From contig NC_045130.1 in assembly GCF_007655135.1 (NCBI RefSeq), positions 2,976,001 through 3,040,000 on the forward strand: DNA of 64,000 nt. The letters run 5' to 3'. Shown here piece by piece: positions 23,603 through 35,575 of this stretch. A program made the translations under genes and the position numbers. This DNA comes from Punica granatum (Eukaryota; Streptophyta; Magnoliopsida; Myrtales; Lythraceae). Below the pieces are notes generated by a model. It was not told the origin of the DNA. It saw nothing but the letters and a program-made list of their open reading frames with translations, and ran no database searches. Numbering within the stretch: position 1 is the first letter of the stretch; each line of letters starts with the position of its first letter.

Positions 23603-25735
23603 AACCAATCCCATGGTGTTTTCATTAATAAATATACAAAAATACTAGAAAGATTTGAAAGATCTCCTAAGGAACGAAGTCCCCAAGGTTCCCAAAACAA
23701 CATGTGAAATGACATCCCAATTTTCTTTTTATTAGTAATACGTTTGTATCTACGCATACTTGCTCCTCTTTGCTGGGTTAGCCGTCCAATATTTTACCTC
23801 CACCCAAATTTTTCAGCCAAGTTTCACTCCCTAATTATCTTCATCAATTTCCACCACCTTGCTATTTTCCAATTAAAAATTGTTTTCTCAATGTCCTCGG
23901 CCTTTTTCATCTTCACAGCCAAAGCAGAACAGACTACCGGACGAGCTCTCTCGCTTCCATTAGATCTCCATATTTCTTGACATTATTGGGGTTATCACCC
24001 GTCGTCTTTATTCCATTTAATTTCTTAGTAATGGCTCCAGTCTTTACCCACCAAAAAATAGTAAAGGGAAATCTTTTTTAAAAAAATCTCTGGAAATATT
24101 TTCCTGGATTAAATTAAGATGATCTATTTCTTTGTTTTTTTAATAAGTACAAAAGTTTTGATGGTTTATTTCCGAACACCAGATCCCTCTTCTCCAATCA
24201 CCTTCGTCTTCCAGATCTTCCTCCTCATAATGGAGAAATAAAGGGGCATAAGTCATCAATATAAATATATATAATGGGAGTATTATCTAGTTTCAGTAAT
24301 GAGATAATATGAAAGCAAGTATTATCATTTTTGGTAATGAGTTAATACTCGCTTTCGTTTTCGGTTAAGTTTGGAAAGCAAGTACTATTGTATTAAATCT
24401 TATCCCATCACTTACGCATTTTTTTTATTTCTATAAGGTCGTGAAAGAAATGCAGAGCAAAACAAACTTTTCTATACTCCATAAGGGCACGCCTTGGAGA
24501 TCCCGCTGAATCGTCATTGCTAATATTTGACAAAGAACCCATCTATTAATTAGAACATAATAGAAAAAAACAAAAGTTCCCCTCAATTATGGGAGACAAT
24601 ATTAAACATCAAGCTAATTAGGGCATTTGGAATATGCTGGATTCATTGGCCCATTCTTTAAATTTTAATAATCAATCCCATGGTGTTTTCATTAATAAAT
24701 ATACTAAAATACAAGAAAGATTTGAAAGATCTCCTAAGGACCGAAGTCCCCAAGATTCCCAAAACCACACGTGAAACGACATCCCAAATTTTTTATTAGT
24801 AATATGTATGTATCTACGCATACTTGCTTCTCTCTGCTGGGTTTGCCATCCGATATTTTGCCTCCACCCAAATTTTTTCAGCCAAGTTTCACTCCCCAAT
24901 TACCTTCATCAATTTCCACCACCTTGCTATTTTCCAATTAAAAATTGTTTTCTCAATGTTCTCCGCCTTTTTCATCTTCACAGCCAAAGCAGAACAGACT
25001 ACCGGACGAGCTCTCTCGCTTCCTTTAGATCTCCATATTTCTTGACATTATTGGGATTATCGCCCCTCGTCTTTATTCCATTTAATTTCTTGGCAATGGC
25101 TTCAGCCTGTACCCACCAAAAATAGTAAAGGGAAATCTTAAAAAAATAATAATCTCCGGAAGCATTTTCCAGGACTAAATTAAGAGGATCTGTTTCTTTA
25201 TTTTTTTAGTAAGTACAAAAGATTTGATGGTTTATTTCCGAACACCCGATCCCTCTTCTCCGATCACCTTAGTCTCCCAGCTCCTCCTCCTCACAATGGA
25301 GAAATAGGGGACATAAATCATCAACATAAATATATATATATATATATTTCTTATGAATGGAAGTATTATCTATTTTTAGTAATGAGATAATATGAAAGCG
25401 AGTATCATCTCTTTTGGTAATGAGTTAATACTCGTTTTCGTTTTCGATTAAGTTTGGAAAGCGAGTGATATTGTATTAAATCTTATCCCATCACTTATAT
25501 TTTTTTATTTCTATAAGGTCGTGAAAGAAATGCAGAGGAAAACAAACTTTTCTATATCTCATAAGGGCGCGCCTTGGAGATCTCGCTGAATTGTCATTGC
25601 TAATATTGGACAAAGAACCCATCTATAAATTAGAACGTAATAGAAAAAAGAAAAAATAGTTCCCCTCAATTATGGGAGACAATATCAAACATCAAGCTAA
25701 TTAGGGCATTTGGAATATGCTGGGTTCATTGGCCC
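23603..25735. repeat. Direct tandem duplication, two copies of about 1.07 kb
   Basis: Copy 1 (about 23603-24666) and copy 2 (about 24670-25735) align from CAATCCCATGGTGTTTTC to GGAATATGCTGG with scattered substitutions and small indels. CCATGG occurs at 23611 and 24678, giving a period of 1067 bp. No gene recognised inside. Part of the end (AAGCTAATTAGGGC...GGAATAT) also resembles the UGT3 upstream flank near 35070. Confidence 0.9.
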
Positions 25736-25740
25736 TTTTT

Positions 25741-27098
25741 GCAGTTCGGTATTTTATTGATATTTTGGTAAATGAGCAAAAAAAATAAATTATGTGATTT
25801 TTTTAGGTTAAAAAGTTTATAGCATGCCATTCATGTAGGTAATCATTTGCCACATCAGTGCCGTTAACGGCCATATCAGCAGTTTTAATGGCCAAATTAA
25901 TGAATTGGTAGATTAGGAAAACGGAGGCAAATGTTGTGATTTTTCATTACACAACCTCACATATGAGTTATTTAACATATGTGAGTGTTAGGATAATCAT
26001 TACACAACGTTCTAGGAGGATTTAGCATTTTTGAATTATCATTAACAATTCTCATATCACTTACATATATTAAATAGCTCTCGTGTGTTATGTAAATTAC
26101 AACTAATGTCATTGTGAATTTTTCTTTTTTTACAAAATGTCTGAGCTGAATTTTTGAATTAGGATAATTTTTAAATGGATCATTTTTAAATTGATTATTA
26201 GGAGAATATAACAATACTTCTAAATAAAAACGACTATCAGTAATCGGAAAAGGAAAAAAAAAAGGACAAAATGTCACCGCATACGGTACTGCCAACTAGA
26301 TTCTAGGCATGGGTATTGGCTTCTCCCGAAAATTTGAGATCGTATAAACAGAATGTAGCTAATTTTACGACTAAATTTCGTTTCTGGCTACAATTCTAAA
26401 AACATAGAACATATTTTTCTAATAATCAACCACGTCGGAAAGTGTTAATAACCAATCTTCGATCTCAACATATATATCCTATTGGTATTGAATGGATGGT
26501 GGTAGTAGTCACTAGTAGGCACCAAAAGTCGCAAGTAACCTTCTTTTTCTTTCCGTTTATTATATCAACCCCATAAAAAAAAGTCCTGCACGTATATAAA
26601 TTCTAGTAATTACAAAACATTTATTTCAAATACGAAATAAATGTTTCGTAAATATTCTTTCGAGAGCAAGAGTGGAGGTTATTCTTTCGGAAACTTTCAT
26701 AAATATTCAAATACGAAATAGGTTCCTTTGTAAGACTAGTTTCAATAGAAAAAAAAGTCCAATATGAAGAGAAACAAGTAAGGAACTTTTTGTTGGTGCC
26801 TATTGAAAATTAATAAATAAAGGCTTTTATGCCAAAAGTCATTACCAAAATTATTCGAAATAATTATTGGACACTAAATGAGAAAATTATGGAGTTCTTT
26901 GAGTTTGTTGATTGCCAAACTCAAAAGCCTTCATTATATCCTGAAAGAATCTTTGCCTAACCTATTAACGATTTTGTGACGGGCCAAATAGTTCTCTTTG
27001 AAAAATGTCATTTACAACTTGAACTCCATCATCAAAATCTGTGTTCCTATTCTTCATCAATCACCTTTGAAGTTCGTCTTATTCCACTTCGAACTTGG
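25741..27098. other. Intergenic, no gene seen
   Basis: AT-rich, short open frames only. A repeated AAATACGAAATA motif occurs at about 26630 and 26710. No domain or RNA gene recognised. Confidence 0.45.
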
Positions 27099-27142
27099 TA
27101 TGAGAGAGAATCAATATCGATATTCCTCGATTCTCTCTCATA
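27099..27142. repeat. Perfect 14-bp hairpin
   Basis: Arms TATGAGAGAGAATC and its exact complement at 27129-27142, with a 16-base loop that itself contains the 12-base palindrome AATATCGATATT. Confidence 0.8.
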
Positions 27143-27599
27143 CTCGGTTTCCCCATTTGTCTCCAAATCGATCATCTCGAGGTTTCATCCCTATCAAATG
27201 ACAAGTTTGTCCTATAGTTTTGAGTATAAAATATCATTTGTCTTTCTAATGACATGAAGACCAATTTTCTGACCGTAGGAACATAAATCCGTATTGTATA
27301 CTAATTTCGTGTTTCAAAGTTATATCTGTATGATAACAATTTTTTCGTATTTCAAAGTTAAACCAACTAGTAAGGCTCCTCCCCACTCTTCATCAAAACT
27401 CGGGCTCCCACTCTCATAATACACGTACATCCTTTTTATTAGGTTTTGTCAAAGTCACTTTGATCTTCTTCTTGTACTTTTGGTGTCCGTCCAAAATTAC
27501 CATTCGGCAAAAGAAAAGTCTTCAAGGCACGTGGGAGGAAGATCGCAAAATGACAAACTGGCTCTTGAAATTGTTTTGAAAGTCTCAACCCTCGATTGG

Positions 27600-27815
27600 T
27601 TTGGCCTTCCATTTAATTCTATCCATAATAAAATAAAATAATTTATATAAAATTAAAATATGAATCATATTTATATCATTTTTTCACAACAAAACAAAAT
27701 AACTCATATAAAGTTAAAAAATAGACTCTATACATAATCATTTATACAACTTTTTTTAAAATCAAAATCTAATTTTAGAATGTTACTTATAAATTAAACG
27801 CAGCATCAAACTCTT
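27600..27815 (-). mobile_element. MITE-like AT-rich element, copy 1
   Basis: The minus strand aligns with the element at 35335-35575 through TAGATTTTGATTTTAAAAAA, TATATGAGTTATTTTGTTTTG and AGAATTAAAT segments. Absent from the matching place in units C and D. Superfamily not determined. Confidence 0.5.
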
Positions 27816-28452
27816 ATCTCAATGTTTTTTTTTTTCAAAATAACCTTTATGGATAATATTTCGACGTAGGTAATACCCACTTTCTTGAAAATTTGAAGGT
27901 AATTAGATGAGTTCTTGAGCAGAGAAAGAGACTATATAGCAATAATATATATCATCATCCGTGAATCAAGAGGTTACGGACTTATTTTTCATCGTTAGAT
28001 TATCCATATCCCTTTAATTAGATATTAAGATATTTATTTTATTGTGCTTTCTTGTAAATATGTAATTTTAAAAAAAAGAGCTATCTAGCTAGTTATTTTC
28101 AGAAGCATAATGAAACCCGAAAATGCCCACGAAAGTGCTATACGTTGATCACTAAATAGCCTGATCAGCGGAACACGATACTCCCCACACCGTTCAACGT
28201 GATGGGGGAGGAATTAACCGGCAGTCTCGGGCCGATGCATTTGGACCATTGGGCTGAATGGGTACGGTCATGGCTCTACTAATTTGGTGAATTGGTCATG
28301 TCATTGCACATTTTGCTCGAATCCCATTCACATGCTACTGTTTTGATAAGCTCTCGCGATGATCTCTTACAAAATTGAATGACGAGAATTTGCTAGTTTA
28401 TGGGATTATATCTTGAATCCTCTGGTTTTTTCTTCAGAAAAAACATCGAATC

Positions 28453-28660
28453 TACTTCCTTGGTGCAAACAATACCTTGTTAATGACCGTTTCAAAATTA
28501 ACGTAAGATGATCCCGAAGAAGCCTTGGTAGCTTCTCTAGCTTTCTTCTTCCACTCCAACTCGGGTTTACGTGGAGCAGATTCGCGCAGCAGGGTTACGT
28601 GTGTTCGTGAGCTGGGTATGGAACGAAAACTGCATGGGGCTTGTTCCCGAGAGAGCCCAT
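28453..28660 (-). pseudogene. UGT85A remnant: first 17 codons joined to last ~36 codons
   Basis: The ATG at 28660 starts [17 protein letters not shown], as in UGT2. After these codons comes about 50 bp of unmatched filler (roughly 28561-28611), then the last part of UGT exon 2 (28560-28453, WKKKAREAT... APRK). Against UGT2, about 1.85 kb is missing, including the rest of exon 1, the intron, the PSPG box and most of exon 2. The true frame stops soon after the junction, so the open frame that spans it uses a different frame at the 5' side and should not be called a gene. The TATA box and upstream flank remain. Confidence 0.88.
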
Positions 28661-28805
28661 AATTTTCCCCTACTGCCTTGAGCGGATGGGAACTCAAACT
28701 CGGGAGCTAGACCGAACCAAACCACTGTCGAAATGGAATTATGGAAGTTGGATGAATATTAGAGAGTTAGCGAGCGATGTAATAGAAGAAATGCAATTTA
28801 CTTTA

Positions 28806-28813
28806 TATTTATA
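28806..28813 (-). promoter_or_regulatory. TATA box of the UGT remnant
   Basis: TATAAATA on the minus strand about 145 bp before the remnant ATG, within the same GGGCTGGCCTATAAATAT block as UGT2. It could still drive a non-coding transcript. Confidence 0.55.
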
Positions 28814-29505
28814 GGCCAGCCCAGGGACTTTGGAGGATCTGAGGAAATTTATAAAACCGGTTGCAGAGTAATGGGTTGATCAAGTGGTAGGGTACTATGT
28901 ATCACACTTTTATTTGAAAGTAGGAGGTTGTCGATTTGATTTTCATCAGTGAAAATTCCATGCTCCTTAATTATTTGTCTTTTTTCTATCTTCTTTTAGG
29001 TACATGAGTCATTAAGAACCAAAAAAGTTACATGATAAAATATCATCCTTAATGGTTGTTTAAATGTCAAACTGTCTTGGAGTTATTCGTGGTTGTTTAA
29101 ATGCCAAAGTATTAATTGAGTAATAAATATCTTTAGTCCAGTAAAGTAAGGAGGAGAACACAAGTTCTAGTTCTGACTGGAAAGCTATTAACGAGATAGG
29201 GAATAGCTTTTAATACTCAATCTCTCGTAATTGCGAGATTAATATATATCTCCCGTAATTCATTGTAACCGGAAATAAAAAAGTGAGGTCTGATATATAT
29301 TTGAGTGGACTTCTATTTTGTCGGAATTTTTTTTTCTTTTGCTTTCTCCAGTAGGAAATTGTTTCAATTATAACATTCTCCCAAAATTGAGTTTTGAGTT
29401 ACACACTAGAAAAACTGAGTTATGAGTTATTCTGTGAGGACTGGATTGAATGGCCCACATAGTGTCTTCAGTGCAAGATCTCCTTCTTGACTCAATACCT
29501 TATAA

Positions 29506-29716
29506 TAATTTGTTTCTCCAACCTATTATCAACGACTGCAGGAAACTATGCATGGAGATGGAAGTTCGCACCTTACACATCTATAGAGAGGCCAACAGCT
29601 GTGCCGATGCTCTCACTAAGCGGGAGAGATTTGTTATCCCCGTTCCGTAGCTGATTGCATCAGTAAGACTATTTAAGCTGCTTTAATGAAATCTCAAATC
29701 ACCCAAAAAAAAAAAA
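29506..29716 (+). mobile_element. 5'-truncated LINE tail with RNase H-like end
   Basis: A 211-bp insertion ending in a run of A and flanked by the 7-bp direct repeat CTTATAA (29499-29505 and 29717-29723). The UGT2 duplicate shows the site without the insertion, near 21000-21010. The open frame through it encodes a peptide ending like the RNase H-type domain of plant LINEs (HIYREANSCADALTK), followed by a stop and a short 3' region. Target duplication, A tail, 5' truncation and coding content all agree. Confidence 0.85.
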
Positions 29717-30559
29717 CTTATAACAAAAAAACAGCAGTGCAATACTAGTTCCTCCTATTCGGTATTGCTGACCCAATTATGATGACAGCTTAATCAAATA
29801 AACGAAGGACATTTTCGCCTTTTTAAAGAACCGGAGGATGATCTCATCCTTCAAATAGGAGGAAATATCAATGCCTAATTTTCTAGCGCGGATGCTATTG
29901 CTCGTAATTAGAAGGATTTTCGCTAGAATTATTGAGGTTTATTAGGCGAAAATGAAAGATTATTTATTTCAAATGAAATGACCTTTTTTTTTTCCAGTGA
30001 AATGAAATGAGCATTTATATAGAACCAGTGGACCTTCAATCTTCCGTTTTGATATAGCTGATATAGAATGAGAGATACCTAGCGAACGAGCTGAAGGGGA
30101 CCAAATGGATTAGTGGGACTTGATCTCGGCTTGACGATAACAATAATGGAGGGGGACCGGCGCATTATCGGTCAGCATCAAGCTTGAATTTTGGGCACTG
30201 ACTGCGTGCTATCTCGATTCCATTACGCCAACTATGTACTTCGCTTTCATCAATATATGCTCAACTAGATGTTTGGACTCTTATTCACCGAAAAGAAGGT
30301 CTGTGGTGATAAATGGAAGCTCATAAAGGGGATGGATCACTCTCAATGGAATTTTGCTTCAAGCAATGGAATCTCATAGAAAGATCATGAATCTAGAACC
30401 GCCCGTGCTAAAGTATCGACGCTCCCGAACCATGATGCAAACCGTAACAGACTCAATTAGGAACATAAATCCGTATTTTAAAAGTTTCAAGTTTCAAAAT
30501 TATATTTGAATAATAAAATAAATGTAATTTCGGTTTTCAAAGTGAAACTAAATAGACTA

Positions 30560-30740
30560 GTCCCGTTTGGATTTCAAAAAATTTAATTTTAACTTTAACT
30601 TTAACTTTAACTCAACACACTACACAACAAAAATACACATTTTTCAAGTCAAATTTATAATACCATCTCATTTGTCATTTTCCACAATCAAAATCAAAAT
30701 TAAAATCAAAATAACTTTAACTCTGAATCCAAATGGTCCC
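30560..30740. mobile_element. MITE-like insertion specific to unit C
   Basis: Imperfect terminal inverted repeats: TCCCGTTTGGATTTC on the left and GAATCCAAATGGTCCC on the right. Unit D has an uninterrupted site near 42225-42235. Contains TTTAAC short repeats. No sure target-site duplication. Confidence 0.6.
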
Positions 30741-31039
30741 TTTTCTCACTCAAATAACACGGATACGTCTTTTTATAAGGTTTTGTCGAAGTCACTTTGA
30801 TCTTCTTCTTGTACTTTTGTTGTCCGTCCAAAATCACCATTCGACAAAAAGAAAAATCCGCAGAGCACATGGGACGAAAATCGCAAAATGATATTCACCC
30901 AAAAAAAAAAAAACAATCGCAAAATGACGCAATCGGAAATATTTACGGGAGCTCACAAGCTAGGTTCCTTCATAAGCATAGCGAAACCCAAAAATGCCCA
31001 TGAAAATGCTAATATGTATCACTTATAAGTTGGATTTTA

Positions 31040-31328
31040 CTAGACGCTTAACCCGCATTAGGTGCGAATTTCATAAAATAATTTCTTTAATTCTTTTTCA
31101 TGTCATAAAATGAATTGTATTTTATGGTATAACCTCCACATTATATCCAAGTTCGTGAAAATTTAAAAAATTAATATAATATAAAAAAAAATGTAAAATC
31201 AAAATATGAAGAGAGAGTGTGGGGATGTTGTGACGATAACTGAAAAAGAGAAATATTCAGCAAAAAAAAAAAACTGAAAAGGAGAAATAGGAGAGGTTGG
31301 GGATTGAGAATAGGGAGAGAGAGTCTCT
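31040..31328 (-). mobile_element. Helitron remnant, 5' part deleted
   Basis: The minus-strand 3' end has the hairpin CGCA..TGCG and GCGTCTAG then T, exactly as in the complete copy at 42525-42979. The 5' part is missing: sequence jumps from GAGAGTCTCTACG to the flank ATGCATTTGG. Confidence 0.65.
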
Positions 31329-32069
31329 ACGATGCATTTGGACCATTGGACTGAATAGGTACGGTCATGAGTCCCATGAGACATTAGGCCCAACGAGAAG
31401 CAAAATAATTGGGCCCGCAGAGGACGAGACCGAAGATGTTGGATCACATCATACATTTCACAACCCGTCGATCATACTCAACGGCGGAGAATTGGAAAAA
31501 TTATTGCAACACGTTTTAATAAGAATTTTGCGATGATGTCTCGGAGATAAATATTGAGAATTCGCTAATTTAGGGAATATCTCGAACCATTAAGATCTAT
31601 CTGTCCTTTCATGTATTTTCCAAGTTCATCAATTATATATATATATATCAAAGAACACATACAGACTCTGCAATTATGTCCATTTTGATTTGTCAGTTGT
31701 TATTGCTGCATATTGATTCGTGCCAATTTCATCATCATATATATCACCAGCTCCATTCATACTTCTGTTTTTTTCTTTTCCTTTTCATAAACTCGAAACT
31801 TCTCTTTGGTTATTATCATATGATCTTCATCGCAACCGTGAAGGGTCGACCTCTGGATGTTATTGCTCAAAAACTCCTACGGACGAATTTGTGGGTTATA
31901 GATACTTTCTATTGCTAATGTAACCTTTGAGATAGCTTCGGCCTGAGTTCGTTCTGAATGTTTGTTGGCTCTTTTGATATGAGTAAACTCCATTTGTATA
32001 TCCAATTTTTAGTCCTTATTCTCTGTCTTGGTGCTCTATATTATGAAACCCTGAACAACTTAGGAAGAA

Positions 32070-34701
32070 CTACTTCCTCGGCACAAGTAACACCTTATTG
32101 ATCACGGCCTCAAGATTAACGTAAGATGACCCGGAAGGAGCCATGGTAGCTTCTCTGGCTTTTTTCTTCCACTCCATGACTTTGTTTCTCATCTCCTTCC
32201 CTTTCTCTCCCTCCATCATCTCCCTAACTAGCGCTTCCACTTCATCCCTCTTAACATCACTGTTGATCTCCATCCCTATTGGCCCCCACTCGGTGCAGCA
32301 GTACCTGCAGTTCGTGTGCTGCTCCGCAAAGAACGGCCAGCAGATCATTGTCACGCCAGCAGACACACTCTCGAGCGTCGAGTTCCATCCACTGTGGGTC
32401 AGGAATGCCCCGACCGCTGGGTGTTTGAGCACCTCCTCCTGGGGGACCCAGCTCGCTATTAAACCCCTTCCTTCGGTCGCGTTGACAAAACCTGGTGGCA
32501 ACATGTCCGACTCACCGAGTATAAGGTCGGGCCGAATCACCCACAAAAAGGTCTGGTTGCTGTTGGCGAGTCCCCATGCGAACTCAACCATGTGCTCCGA
32601 TGACATGACCGTCACGCATCCAAAGTTCACTAAAAGGACTGAATTAGGTGCCTTGGTGTTGAGCCACTCAAAGCACCCTCGATCTTCCTTCCATAGATTG
32701 GATCCAATGGATTTCAGCTCGGGATCGGGGACCTGGTCTAGGTGGTGCTGAAGGGGTCCGATTGTGTACACTGGGGGGAGCATGGTCCTCAGTGCTTCTA
32801 GCGCATCGTGCTCCAACTCGTCAAATGTGTTGATGACAATTGCAGTGGCTTGTTCGTTTCTCTCGGCCTCGATAATGAACCAATTCAGCATGACATCTTC
32901 AGGGTCTGTGGTTCGAATAAAGCTCGGCATGTCCTTCAAGCGCATAACTTTCGAACCGGGAATCCAGTCCAAGAGGGTGTCCAGGCACCCATTTGTCTGG
33001 AAAGACGCATCTACATTCCACAAGAAAGTACAACAAAGAACAATTATATAACATAATACTATTTGTTGACATTTGAGTAGAAATTAGTAACGGGACGAAG
33101 AACACTATGTGGTCTTACCAATATAAATTGTGAACAAATTTTTTTTTCCAAAGCTCAAGCAATAAAAGTTAAACCTTAATTTCTTATTGAAGAAAATAGG
33201 AACCTTAATCTATACTACCGTTGGTGTCCCACATCAGTTGCTTTTGGCAGAATTTTACATAATTATCCCTAACTATCCTACTTCCCATTGACGGAGAGCA
33301 AAATTAACTATTAAATACAAAGATAAAGTTGTAAATTCAGTCAAATTTTAAACACAAACAGCTTCATTCTCTCTCCTTCACTTGATTACACGTGTCCCAC
33401 GATTTCTCCCCTTATCTTTTGATTCTCTCGGCTGCTTTCTTTCTTCTATCAACCAGAGAGTTTTCCATTTCTTTTTTCCTTATTTATTGGAATTTCCGAA
33501 TTTATTTTAATAGAACAAATTTTACATGATTAAACACAATAATTATTTCATAAAAAAGCACATTAAATATAAATAAAATTCCAAAAGCTAAATTTCCTCA
33601 AATTTTAGTCGATACATTTTTTAAGATTTTTTTCTATTTTATATCAATTAAAATTTCATATTATGCCGTGCGAGTAGTGCAGGCGTAAATCTAGTATATA
33701 TTCATGAAAATGAGTGTCCAATCAAATTGAATTTATAGAAAGACGAAATTGTCGGGTGAATGAGAGGGCCGAACCTCACTAGAAAGATAAAATTTTCAAT
33801 TATAAGAAGGGTTCGCATATTTAATAAGCAATAGAGAAATGGTAAAATATCAAAGTGTCAGAACGTTTCATCAAAATCAGTTGACCCAAAATCTCAACCT
33901 TATTAATCATATCTCTCCAATTATTTAACGGTAGCCCCATCAATATGCGATTTATCGATTATAGTATGATATTTACTGCAATTTATTATGCCAGTCACGA
34001 GCTGTTTTTCTTGGAGAAAGAATGAATAACTGATCGAGTACTACTAACATATTTTTAAATGAATCAAACCAACTTCAAAAAAGAAAAAAAAAAAGAGAGA
34101 GAAAACACGACCTTAGTTAAGCAAAGTTCAATAAACAGTATGAAGAAAAAAAGGACGTGAACGTAAAACACTAATTAATATGCATACCTCCGAATGGAAC
34201 AATGCCCTTCTCAGTCAAAGGCTTGAAGTGCAAGTAGCCCAAGAGCCCACAAGCACTTGCAGTCCAAAAATTCAGCTTCGGCACCCCAATCTCGTCCGCA
34301 GCCTCCAACGTGAACATCATCGCCCAGTCCGTGACCAAGCAACTCACTGGCGGGATCTCACTAGAAGAAGCCATGTTGTTCAATTTCAAGAGCAACTCCC
34401 TAAAGTATGGCAAGCAATTCTGCTGGGTGGAGTAGCAGAGGGAGGGGACATCCTGCGTGGCGTTTGCCTCAGAGTAAGGGAGGCCGTCGGGTATTGTCTC
34501 AAACCGGAAGCTCGGGAGGCCCTTCATGGAGTCGGGGCCCCTGGAATTGAGGAGGCGGCGGTGGTTGAATTCTGTGTTCACAAATGTGATGTGGAAGCCC
34601 CGGTGGTGGAGCAGCTTTGCCAGCTTAAGCAACGGGATTACGTGACCTTGACCCGGGTATGGAACGACCACTGCGTGGGGCTTGTTCCCGAGAGAGCTCA
34701 T
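32070..34701 (-). CDS. UGT3: UGT85A-type UDP-glucosyltransferase (484 aa, 2 exons)
   Basis: Predicted cytosolic glucosyltransferase and the close sister of UGT4. Exon 1 is 34701-34188 (514 bp), the intron is 34187-33011 (GT-AG, 1177 bp, holding a small Helitron), and exon 2 is 33010-32070. His20 is present (PGQGH). Asp125 is present but is followed by Trp126 (TDWAM) where the other three copies have Gly. The PSPG box is W359-Q402. Three conserved places are altered: NFGS is NFGC (Cys303), PSPG position 34 is Thr instead of Pro (GVTM), and a Pro is inserted in CTEWGPIGMEI. The last two are shared with UGT4. The reading frame is intact, so the gene may be functional with changed properties, or early in decay. 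Confidence 0.92.
33209..33694 (+). mobile_element. Small Helitron inside the UGT3 intron
   Basis: The 5' end is TCTATACTACCG preceded by A, and the 3' end is a GC-rich imperfect stem (GCCGTGC...GCAGGC), a spacer and CTAG followed by T. This fits insertion between A and T. Length is 486 bp, non-coding. The same element is in the UGT4 intron, so it predates the C/D duplication. Confidence 0.65.
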
Positions 34702-34838
34702 TGTTCCTACTTCCTACTACTGACCTCGGGAGCTAGAGACCGGACAGCAGTCGAAATTAAAGTTGGATGATTATTAGAGAGGTGGTAATGAAAGAGATGG
34801 AATTTAGGTAGAAGAAAAGGAGATGGAATTTCTTTGTA

Positions 34839-34846
34839 TATTTATA
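34839..34846 (-). promoter_or_regulatory. TATA box of UGT3
   Basis: TATAAATA on the minus strand 138 bp before the ATG, preceded by CTGAGCTGGTC as in UGT4. Confidence 0.75.
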
Positions 34847-35334
34847 GACCAGCTCAGGAAAAGTCGGAGGACCCAACAAATTATTATTATGTCTCTATAT
34901 CTTAATATTATACATATATTATAATATATGAAACTAATCTTAATTTAACCTAAACATTGACGGGGCATCAATGGCTAATGGTATTTCCTTTTATCACGTA
35001 AACGAGATATCATCATTCAAATATTTCTTTTACAAGGGCGCCTTTGAGATCTCGTTAGCCTCAGTACTTAAAGCTAATTAGGGCCTTTTGGAATATTCTG
35101 TGGGTTGTTTAGCTTACGATATTTCAACAAATGATCTTTCTTTATACAAAGTCACAGCTCGTTCAATAGATGATCTATGCTATACAAAAAATCCCAACTC
35201 GCCAAACCAAAGTTGGAACTGGAACCACCTTCTTGAAGAATCTCGTGTTCCCACCCAACTAATTGAGGTAAATATAGTAGGATCAAAGCAGTTTCAAGAT
35301 GATGATATCCAATTTTCTTTCTTTAAGAGATTAA

Positions 35335-35575
35335 TGTTGCATTTGATTTTAGGGTATAATTTTAAAATTAAATTTTGATTTTAAAAAAGTGTGGTATAAA
35401 TGTGGATCACTCTTTGACTTTGTATGAGTTATGTTGTTTTGTTATGGAAAAAAGTGGTATAAATGGAGCTCACTCTTCACTTTGTATGAGTTACTTTATT
35501 TTGTAGTTGGTAGAGTTAAATTAGAATTGTTATTCTAAAATAACACTATGAAACCAAATAAGGCCTAAATATCTA
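35335..35575 (+). mobile_element. MITE-like AT-rich element, copy 2
   Basis: Related to 27600-27815 on the opposite strand. It contains an internal tandem repeat of about 63 bp (GTGGTATAAATG... CACTTTGTATGAGTTA). It interrupts the upstream flank of UGT3 and is absent at the matching place in unit D (near 48110). Confidence 0.55.

Larger units (their letters stand above)
27206..30440. repeat. Duplication unit B (decayed)
   Basis: The start matches units C and D (TAGTTTTGAGTATAAAATAT at about 27220 and 41962). Further shared blocks follow, including GTCTCGGGCCGATGCATTT near 28225 and 43083, then the UGT remnant and an upstream flank that matches the UGT2 flank. It is a shortened duplicate whose gene lost its coding core. 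Confidence 0.7.

Noticed and set aside
28452..28697. Open frame of 81 codons across the UGT remnant
   Set aside because: Its 5' part uses a different frame from the UGT start, and it spans a deletion junction; it is a by-product of the pseudogene.
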